Assembly (NCBI GenBank): GCA_001931905.2
Contig: MSJI02000950.1
Location: 1-47,429, forward strand
Source: Cladosporium sp. IMV 00045
Taxonomy: Eukaryota > Ascomycota > Dothideomycetes > Cladosporiales > Cladosporiaceae
DNA: 47,429 nucleotides
Reading direction: 5' to 3'
Below, piece by piece: positions 40,905-47,429 of this stretch (positions are counted from its first letter, which is position 1; each line of letters opens with the position of its first letter). The notes beneath the pieces were generated by a model. That model was not told where the DNA came from. It worked only from the letters and a program-made list of their open reading frames with translations, and searched no databases. A program made the position numbers and the translations under genes.

Positions 40905-41969
40905 ATGGTCCGCAAGCTCCAAGTCGCCGTCTCCGGCCTCGGCCGCATGGGCGCCCGCCACGCCAGACATTTCCTCGAGAAGACGCCACGCGCCGAGCTG
41001 GTCGCCGCTTGCGACCCGGACCCCAAAGCTCGCGCCTGGGCCGAGGCCAACCTGGCCCCCTACGGCACCAAGATCTACTCCGACTTCGACGAGATGCTCA
41101 AGCACCCGGGCCTCGAGGCCGTCTGCGTCGCCGGCATCACCACCGAGCACGCCCCGCAGGCCATCCGCGCCATTGAGGCAGACAAGCACGTCCTCTGCGA
41201 GAAGCCGCTGAGCACCGACATCGCCACCTGCGAGGCCGTCGTCGAAGCAGCCAACAAGAAGCCTCACCTCAAGGTCCTCTGCGGCTTCTCTCGCCGCTTC
41301 GACGCCAGCTACCGCGCCGCTTTCGAGCGCTCTGACAACGGCGGCATCGGCCGTCCCACCGTCCTCCGCTCCCAGACGTGCGACAAGTTCCGCGACGACG
41401 ACTACTTCGTGCACTACGCCGCGCACTCCGGCGGCGTTTTCGTTGACGCCACTATTCACGATATCGATCTTGCCCTCTGGTTTTTCGGCGCCGACAGCAT
41501 CGTCAAGAGCGTCAGCGCTGTCGGCGTCAACGCCCGCTACCCCGGTCTGGCGCAGCACCAGGATGTTGACAATGGTGTTGGTATCGTCGAGTTCTGGGGC
41601 GGCAAGATCGCTTACTTCTACGCCTCGCGTATGATGGCCGCCGGTCAGCATGACGTGACCGAAGTCATTGGCACCCACGGCAAGTTGACCATCAACCAGA
41701 ACGCCGCCAACGATCTCGTCGAGCACCACGAGCCGAATGGCATTCGTCGTGAGATCGCGCAGACTTACTACGACCGCTTCGGCCCGGCTTTCGTCACGGA
41801 GAGCAATGAGTTCACCGAATGTGTTCTTGATGACAAGAAGCTGCCCTTCAAGCTCGGCGGAGCCGTGGCTGCCGTCAAGATTGGCGCGGCGTTGCAGGAG
41901 GCCTTGAGGACGGGCACGAAGTTGGAGTTCAACGAGATCGGTGAGAGAGTTGAGAAGTCTAGGTTGTAG
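40905..41969 (+). CDS. Gfo/Idh/MocA oxidoreductase, inositol 2-dehydrogenase-like
   Basis: NAD(P)-dependent sugar/polyol dehydrogenase. Single exon of 354 aa, ATG in an AATCATGG context. N-terminal Rossmann motif VAVSGLGRMGARHARHF, then the Gfo/Idh/MocA signature CEKPLSTDIATCEAV with the catalytic-dyad Lys in EKP. In the C-terminal alpha/beta domain, GGVFVDATIHDIDLALWFFG carries the Asp/His pair typical of inositol 2-dehydrogenase (IolG-type) members. CGFSRRFDASY also fits that branch. myo-Inositol, scyllo-inositol or another cyclic or aldose substrate is possible; by sequence alone I prefer inositol-type at moderate confidence. Strong C-ending codon bias suggests good expression. Confidence 0.9.
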   Translation: MVRKLQVAVSGLGRMGARHARHFLEKTPRAELVAACDPDPKARAWAEANLAPYGTKIYSDFDEMLKHPGLEAVCVAGITTEHAPQAIRAIEADKHVLCEKPLSTDIATCEAVVEAANKKPHLKVLCGFSRRFDASYRAAFERSDNGGIGRPTVLRSQTCDKFRDDDYFVHYAAHSGGVFVDATIHDIDLALWFFGADSIVKSVSAVGVNARYPGLAQHQDVDNGVGIVEFWGGKIAYFYASRMMAAGQHDVTEVIGTHGKLTINQNAANDLVEHHEPNGIRREIAQTYYDRFGPAFVTESNEFTECVLDDKKLPFKLGGAVAAVKIGAALQEALRTGTKLEFNEIGERVEKSRL

Positions 41970-42284
41970 ACTCGCCTACCTGATTGGAAACTCGGATTTC
42001 GAGGTGACGGGTCATACCGGAAGCATTTACTTACTCACATTGATTTGGATTTCATGATCATTTTTTGTTCACTTTAGCGACGGAGCATCCGAAAAACTGG
42101 GGTTAAAGGCCTATTAGCGAGCGTATTCACGATAGACATCTTGATTTGAAAGTAAAAGCAAACGACTATTCGTTTTATTGCCTGCTATACTACACTAAAA
42201 TTCATCCAATTTCCCAAACCAAACATCCTTGAAAGACCTCATCAATGCAAAGACTCCACCACTACCTCCCCTCACTACACGTAC
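41970..42284. other. Intergenic region between convergent genes
   Basis: 315 bp of 3' flank for the Gfo/Idh/MocA gene and the AA11 gene; nothing further seen. Confidence 0.5.
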
Positions 42285-43970
42285 CTACGCCCCCTCAATC
42301 CTCTCGCCCCGACAAACCGTCCCAGCCGCCACACTCCCCATCCTAACCCACCCACCCTGATCGCAAACCATAAACCCACTCCCCCCATCCACGCACTTAA
42401 TCTCCCCATCCCTCGCACAATCCCCATCCGGCCTCGCGCGCACATACCGATCGTCCCGATGGAAGCCCTGCGGCGCTTCGTTCTGCTGCGCATACTGCGC
42501 TTTCGCACCGGAATACGGCACCAGGAAGGGAAGGCATTCCATGCCCTCCGCCACACGCCGGGGGGAAGTGTACACCCATGCTGTGGCGGGGCGGGATGGG
42601 TCGACGACACCGTTGTAGTCGCAGGTGTACCATTCGGTGGGGGAGGTGCAGATGAATGTGCCAGGGACGCAGGGGAGGTTGGTTTGGATTTGCGAGGGGT
42701 CGGCGTAGGGGGGTCGGTTGGAGGGGGGTGCAGGTGGGGAGGGCGTTGGTGGTGGGGCTATGGAGGTGCTTGTTGAGGTTCGAGTTATGGTTGGTCGTGG
42801 GGAGGTTGTTTTTGTGGTTGTTGTTGTTGTGCGGAAGCCGGAGAGACCTGTCAGTCCTTGCGCGATGCACGCCCACGTGCAGGTCCCGATGGAGCGGCAG
42901 TCGTAGCCTGGTGCGCAGGGGCAGGCGGCTGATGTGCCCGTGCAGGCTGAGGGTGGGGCGGAGGTCGTGTAGACCGGTGGTGGCGAGGTTGGCGTTTCGG
43001 GCGGGTAGATAGTTAGGGTGATCGTTTCCGGGCAGTCGATGTAGATTGTTGTTGTTGAGCGGGTGGATTCTGGCTCTGCGTACCGTCCCATGCCTGGGAT
43101 GTTGGAGGCGGTTGCAGGGGGTTCATCTGATGGAAGTGGATTCTGGTTGAAGTCTGGGAGTGGGATTAGATTCGATGGAGCGAAAGGAGCAGGATCTACT
43201 GCAGGCGCAGGGTTGTAGCTTGTGTATGGATCCGTTGAGGATGAGTCCGAATTGTTCGAAGGCGAAGAGAGTCCATCGCAATCCCCAGGGGACGGCGGAC
43301 TGGATATATCCATGCCGTCGCCATACTCGACATCCGGACCTGGGTTGGGGTAGACAGGATTCTCGCCTTCAATCGTAACACAATTGTTGATACTTTGCAG
43401 ATCCGCCTTCCAGATTCCCGGCAGTTCGTCGAACGAAGATTGTTTCTTGTGATGCCCAGCATGGCCAGAAACAACCTGCACTACCGCACAGTCCATATAA
43501 AACTCTCGGTTTCCAACTTTGTTCTGCCAAGTCCAGGCGAAAAGCGCCTCGCCGTCTGGAGCATATGAGGGAATGGTAAAGTCGTAAGATAGCTTGTCGG
43601 GACAACCACCGACGATACTCTTGATGACTCGGAAGGTTTCTCCATGGTCGTAGGAAAGTGCGAGCTGACATGATCCACCTCCGTGGATGGCACTGCCGGT
43701 GAGTGTCATGTTATATGTATCGCCGGCATTGTATGTCGCAGCCGGAGCTTGATTGGGGTCATGTTGATAGCCTTTGCATGGGTAATTCGACCCGCTCCCG
43801 GCGAGTGGCGATGAGATGCTGTAATCGATGAGATTCTGTGGCGTTGAAGGGTTGAACTTTGAGCGTAGTGGGTATGGCCATGTCATTTGGATGTGAGCAG
43901 AAGCGGATGGTAAGGCGATGAAAAGTGTGTAAAGCGTCGAGGCGCCGGGGAGTAATGTTCTTGTGATCAT
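42285..43970 (-). CDS. AA11 lytic polysaccharide monooxygenase with C-terminal X278-like module
   Basis: Secreted copper enzyme that oxidatively cleaves chitin. Single exon, 561 aa. The signal peptide ends at PSASA, exposing His26 (HIQMTWPYPLRS), the N-terminal copper-brace residue. The second His is His96 in GSAIHGGGSCQLALSYDHGE and the axial Tyr is about 158 in WQNKVGNREFYMDCAVV. SPLAGSGSNYPCKGYQ is AA11-typical. Residues 200-330 are a Pro/Ser-rich linker, followed by a Cys-rich insert (CTGTSAACPCAPGYDCRSIG) and a Thr/Pro-rich linker. The C-terminus (about 445-560) has CVPGTFICTSPTEWYTCDYN and a closing Cys-x-Cys pattern resembling X278 chitin-binding modules. Possible roles are chitin remodelling of its own wall or degradation of other fungi or arthropods. 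Confidence 0.9.
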   Translation of the reverse strand: MITRTLLPGASTLYTLFIALPSASAHIQMTWPYPLRSKFNPSTPQNLIDYSISSPLAGSGSNYPCKGYQHDPNQAPAATYNAGDTYNMTLTGSAIHGGGSCQLALSYDHGETFRVIKSIVGGCPDKLSYDFTIPSYAPDGEALFAWTWQNKVGNREFYMDCAVVQVVSGHAGHHKKQSSFDELPGIWKADLQSINNCVTIEGENPVYPNPGPDVEYGDGMDISSPPSPGDCDGLSSPSNNSDSSSTDPYTSYNPAPAVDPAPFAPSNLIPLPDFNQNPLPSDEPPATASNIPGMGRYAEPESTRSTTTIYIDCPETITLTIYPPETPTSPPPVYTTSAPPSACTGTSAACPCAPGYDCRSIGTCTWACIAQGLTGLSGFRTTTTTTKTTSPRPTITRTSTSTSIAPPPTPSPPAPPSNRPPYADPSQIQTNLPCVPGTFICTSPTEWYTCDYNGVVDPSRPATAWVYTSPRRVAEGMECLPFLVPYSGAKAQYAQQNEAPQGFHRDDRYVRARPDGDCARDGEIKCVDGGSGFMVCDQGGWVRMGSVAAGTVCRGERIEGA

Positions 43971-44630
43971 TTTGGGCTGTATGTGAGACTAAAGCGAGAG
44001 TCGGGAGGGAAGGAAATGATGCAGCGGCGAGTGGAAGACGATATAACAAAAGAAAGAACTCAGCGTAGCTTGTTAGCCACTACCTCCCACCGGAATATGC
44101 AAGATGCAAGTATGAAAGGCTGGATCTATGAAGAGTCCATGCGGATGTGACAGGCGTGTGACAAGCTGGCGAGAGAATTTGGAGTGGCGAGCATTCTTCG
44201 CGATGGAGCGCGTCAAGGCCACATTCCAGCACCTGCACGCTCTTTGAAAGGCTTACCAACGGCCAGACGGGGCATATTGGCAGTGAGTACATGTAAATGC
44301 TGAATGCCAATTCTCCGTTATGAGATGGGAAGAGTCCGTGATTTAGCAGCAATATTCCGACGAAGTGGCTGCGTCCACAGTGACATTGGCCGCATGTTAA
44401 TCAATATGCTGGAGAGAATACCTGCTGTGCGTAGGAATCCCGGCATTGCATTATTAGTTGATGAAGAGAAAGCAGTGGTGTAAGGAAAGGGTGAAGTCAA
44501 AGCCAGGAGCTGTTGATGAAGTCAACGTGAACTTCCAACGGCAAAGCCACGCCACGCCACCGTCACCAAAACGCGTCCTCGCAAAAACCATCAACATTAA
44601 ATCATAACATCACAGACCGAAACATACGCA
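43971..44630. promoter_or_regulatory. Divergent intergenic region, AA11 / CENP-S
   Basis: 660 bp between divergent starts. No clear motif. A GTTATAT patch lies about 70 nt upstream of the AA11 ATG on its strand. Confidence 0.45.
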
Positions 44631-45008
44631 ATGGCACCAGCAAACGACGCCGAAAAAGAAGAACGCCTGAAAGCCGCACTATGGTACAGCGTAGGTCAAA
44701 CGATAGACTCGGTCTCTCTCGCCAAAGACATCAACGCCTCGTCCCACTTCATCGGAGCCTTGAGCGAGATGCTCTGGGCGCAGATAGGTAAGAATTATCC
44801 TTCACCTATTTGATCTAAATCTCAGAGTGGATATTTATGCTCACACGCGACAGAAAATATCAGTCACGACTTGGAGTCTTTCGCCAAACATGCCGGTCGC
44901 TCCACCATCAACACCTCGGATGTTCTACTCCTCGCGCGCAGGAATGAAGGATTGGAGGATGTTTTGAAGCAGGAAGCGAAAGCTGTCAAGGCACGCGAGA
45001 AGACTTGA
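44631..45008 (+). CDS. MHF1: CENP-S / MHF1 histone-fold protein
   Basis: Small histone-fold protein that pairs with CENP-X (MHF2), acting at the kinetochore (CENP-T-W-S-X) and with the FANCM-type helicase in DNA repair. Two exons, 44631-44787 and 44854-45008 (103 aa). The first part is LKAALWYSVGQTIDSVSLAK and FIGALSEMLWAQI. After the intron it continues ENISHDLESFAKHAGRSTIN and TSDVLLLARRNEGLEDVL. This is the helix-loop-helix-loop-helix layout, with R-S-T-I-N-T-S-D-V-L-L-L marking the L2/alpha-3 region. The short basic tail KQEAKAVKAREKT is usual. Convergent with the aldo-keto reductase, 172 bp apart. Confidence 0.93.
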
Positions 45009-45180
45009 AAGTGTCACGTCAATTACAAATATGAGACGACAAGGGAGAAAAAGGTCTTTCTCGAGAACGACACGAGCGCTGTGTCTGTCATGCAAGCATT
45101 TTATTCATCTATGGTCATTTGTACATGGGTCTATGGGAGGATGCTCCAACATAGCAGTCGCGGGATATGGATTGCTCCTT

Positions 45181-46308
45181 CTATGCTTCCTGCTTGTCGG
45201 GGAAGCCGAGGTTGACCTGGATGCATGTAAGTTGGGGGCTTGCAACGGTTGAGGGTTTGCGGCAAGGCAACTTACGCCGAAGGCAGGGTAGACGAAGCGT
45301 GTCACGCCCTTGGTCTTGGAGATCTTGTTGAGGGCGTCGAGGTCGGAGGAGTCGAGAGGCACGACCTTGAGGTTTTCTGCAATTCTGGTGGAGGTGACGG
45401 ATTTGGGAAGGGGAGTCACGCCTCGTGCGACTGAGGTAGAAAGATTAGCGAATGCATTCGTGCAGAGTCATAAATCTCAAGAAGTTCTTACCTTGGTAGC
45501 TGATCAGTACTGTACCGGGGCCGACATTGTGCTTCTTGGCCACTTCCGTCACGCCCTCCTCCTGGAACAGAGGGCTGCCAGTGCTTCCAAGCGGGCTGTA
45601 TGCCTGGACTTGAATACCCTTGGACTGGCAGAAATCCACAGTCTCCTGCTGGGGCAGGTATGGGTGGTTCTCGATCTGGTTGGCAGCGGGGACGACGGTG
45701 GCTTCCTTGAGCAACTTCTCAAGGTAGGGAATGCTGAAGTTTGACACGCCAATCGCCTTGACCTTGCCAGTCTGCACCAGCGACTCCATACCCTTCCAGG
45801 TGTCGACGTAGGACCACTCCTTGTCAAGATCGCGCGAGCCATCCTCGTGCTTGGGGAAAAGAGGGTGGTTGCCGTTCGGGCTCATGGGCACCGGCCAGTG
45901 CATGAGCCAGAGGTCAATGTATTCCAAGCCGAGGTTCGCCAGCGTCTCGTTGAGACACTTCTCTTGCAGACCGGTTCGGTGGAAAGTGCACCACAGCTTT
46001 GAGGTGACGAAGATGTCCTCGCGCTTGATCCCCGCCTCGAAGGCCTTCTTCAGACCCTCTCCGACTTCCTTCTCATTCTGGTACACATACGCGGCATCGA
46101 TGTGTCTGTAGCCGCTCTTGAGGGCGTGCTCGACGGCGGCAGCGACCTCACCAGGACCTGACTGCCAGGTTCCGAGGCCGACGGCGGGGATGGAAGCGCC
46201 GGTGTTGAGCTTGAACTGGGTGTTGACGGACATGTTTGCGTCTGCTTCCGGGTTCTTGATGTGTTCGGGGGTTCTTGCGAGCATGAAATTGGCGAGCGCC
46301 GGGTTCAT
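45181..46308 (-). CDS. Aldo-keto reductase (glycerol dehydrogenase / NADP alcohol dehydrogenase-like)
   Basis: NADPH-dependent (alpha/beta)8-barrel reductase of carbonyl compounds, resembling fungal glycerol dehydrogenases of the Gcy1/GldB/Gld1 type. Three exons, 46308-45492, 45430-45276 and 45216-45181 (335 aa). The tetrad is present: Asp in YRHIDAAYVYQNEKEVG with the Tyr, Lys in IFVTSKLWCTFHR, His in YIDLWLMHWPVPM. Cofactor-binding phrases are GKVKAIGVSNFS, QAYSPLGS and PLPKSVTSTRIAENL. The ATG at 46308 gives a 25-residue extension (MNPALANFMLARTPEHIKNP) before MSVNTQFKLNTGASIPAVGL. The ATG at 46233 gives the normal 310-aa length and may be the main start. Substrate (glyceraldehyde, dihydroxyacetone, uronate) is uncertain. 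Confidence 0.92.
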
Positions 46309-47233
46309 GACTGTTGGGTGGTCGTCTTGGTTTTGTTGACCTCGGGCTATACAGGGCCGAGCACGTAATTGTCTCCAGGGCTAGCACCGCCCTCGCTACA
46401 CTCGCACGGAACAATTCTGTTGACGATGATGCAGGTCGAACGTGGGGTCCTGTCTTCGCGTCGGCGTTTGATGCTCCAACCCTAACCCTCACACCCCACG
46501 TGCCCGCCACACTTCACTCGCGTCGGGGACTTGAATAGACTTCATCTTCGGCGCGCTAGGATAAACATGTCGGCGAAACCATTCACCTAGCGTCTTGGTC
46601 ATGCGGCGGATCGGAGGGGCAGGTCTGAGCAGAAGAGGTAACATCGCCCGGCCGAAGGGTAAGACGAGGCGCTCCATGACGCGAACGATCAGCGGTACGC
46701 ATCAACTCTGCTTCCGAGCTGCCATAAACAGCAGCAGAGTGGAGACGTTGAGGGATTTTCTTGCCTCCGTGCCCGACAGGATTTTCCGATGGAGGGGAGC
46801 GAAGGCCAATGAGGACGACATGCTGACCATGCCATGACAAGTTTACCTTCAACGACCTCTTCTGGGGCGTCTCCATGGCGGAGCCTGTAGGGCAGCGAGG
46901 GTAGGTGTGGGCGCCTGGGGTCTGCTTGTGGAGATGGCGTAGTCAGGCCTTTGCATGGTTTTGCTGCGATCGGACTCTGGTCTCACCCTGCCTTGCCTGT
47001 CCCTTCGATTGAAGGCAAGTGGAGAGCCCTGGGGAGATACGGGGGTCGACCAGGAGTAAGATGATAGAAAAGGTGCTATCGTCTCTTCGTGTTCCGTTCA
47101 TCTCATCTTCATCCAAACCGTCTTTCTCTGTTTGCCTCAAATCCTTGATCATAACCGAGTTACCAATCGATCTCCCGTTGTTTTGTAAACATCGATCGAA
47201 CAGTTCACATACTCGACTTATCAATCGATCAAC
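46309..47233. promoter_or_regulatory. Divergent intergenic region, aldo-keto reductase / right-edge gene
   Basis: 925 bp. No gene is supported among the short frames. The 130 bp before 47234 are rich in TCATCTTC and ATCGATC repeats (ATCGATC-like at 47166, 47192, 47223), probably 5' UTR. Confidence 0.45.
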
Positions 47234-47429
47234 ATGGCACCCGCAGCCGTAGCCATGCCTCCCGTCGAGGCACCCAACGTGGCCGAGGAGTTCGTCGATC
47301 ACAGAGATGGCCTTGCCCTCGAAGCCACCTCCGACGCTGTTGATGAGGTCAACGTCCTCAAAGCCGCCATGCGCGTGAAAAACGGCACCGCCACCCAGGA
47401 GGAAGTCGACATGTACGAGCAGTCCAAGT
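47234..47429 (+). CDS. 5' end of an unrecognised gene cut by the right edge
   Basis: The frame opens at ATG in AACATGG and stays open to the window end (65 codons). It begins MAPAAVAMPPVEAPNVAEEF and continues acidic and helical (DAVDEVNVLKAAMRVKNGTA, EEVDMYEQSK). No signal peptide and no recognisable domain in this fragment. C-ending codon bias like its expressed neighbours suggests it is real coding sequence. Confidence 0.65.
   Translation, partial: MAPAAVAMPPVEAPNVAEEFVDHRDGLALEATSDAVDEVNVLKAAMRVKNGTATQEEVDMYEQSK

Noticed and set aside
40701..41729. 342-codon minus-strand frame opposite the Gfo/Idh/MocA gene
   Set aside because: Another codon-bias shadow, rich in Val, Asp, Gly and Ala, with no recognisable domain.
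1..47429. CRISPR arrays, operons, riboswitches, rRNA or tRNA genes
   Set aside because: None seen on reading both strands; the window is eukaryotic with intron-containing, singly transcribed genes.

Overview
The window is nuclear DNA from a filamentous ascomycete, most likely a Dothideomycete of the Mycosphaerella type. That is an inference from protein families and gene structure, because no rRNA or other marker is present. The evidence is short GT-AG introns (about 47-170 nt) with CTAAC/CTGAC-like branch sites, monocistronic genes on both strands, and fungus-specific proteins such as a Zn2Cys6 regulator, an AA11 monooxygenase, tannase, Urb2 and Mic10. All exon models were built by eye from reading frames and splice signals, and exon sums were checked for divisibility by three.

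Region A (1-14,000) is accessory. It holds a tannase/feruloyl esterase cut by the left edge, an FAD-linked BBE-type oxidase, a secreted M28 aminopeptidase, an unrecognised 546-residue protein, a secreted GH5 glycosidase and a broken Tc1/mariner-type transposase. Intergenic gaps are long (up to 1.5 kb), and one contains a dense array of GTTGAT/ATCAAC hexamers and palindromes.

Region B (14,000-33,700) is housekeeping: AP-3 sigma, a small conserved membrane protein, cytosolic leucyl-tRNA synthetase, Ctf8, Maf1, AP-1 sigma, the glutamate-cysteine ligase regulatory subunit, a small Cys-rich protein, Urb2 and Mic10. These serve vesicle coats, translation, cohesion, Pol III repression, glutathione synthesis, ribosome assembly and cristae shape. 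They share no pathway, but several sit on compact divergent promoters.

Region C (34,100-46,300) is enriched in sugar and polyol functions: a Zn2Cys6 regulator, a sorbitol/xylitol-type dehydrogenase divergent from a KduD-like SDR, a Gfo/Idh/MocA (inositol dehydrogenase-like) oxidoreductase, a chitin-type AA11 LPMO, the CENP-S/MHF1 histone-fold gene, and a glycerol dehydrogenase-like aldo-keto reductase. The start of another unrecognised gene is cut by the right edge.

The most interesting signals are: (1) an in-frame, ATG-less 31-codon extension upstream of the LeuRS ATG that reads like a mitochondrial presequence and opens at ACG-TTG, in good context for non-AUG initiation; (2) two mutually exclusive in-phase terminal exons for AP-1 sigma; (3) the GTTGAT/ATCAAC palindrome array; (4) a possible polyol/sugar catabolic cluster; (5) an orphan helical protein with a degenerate terpene-synthase-like motif.
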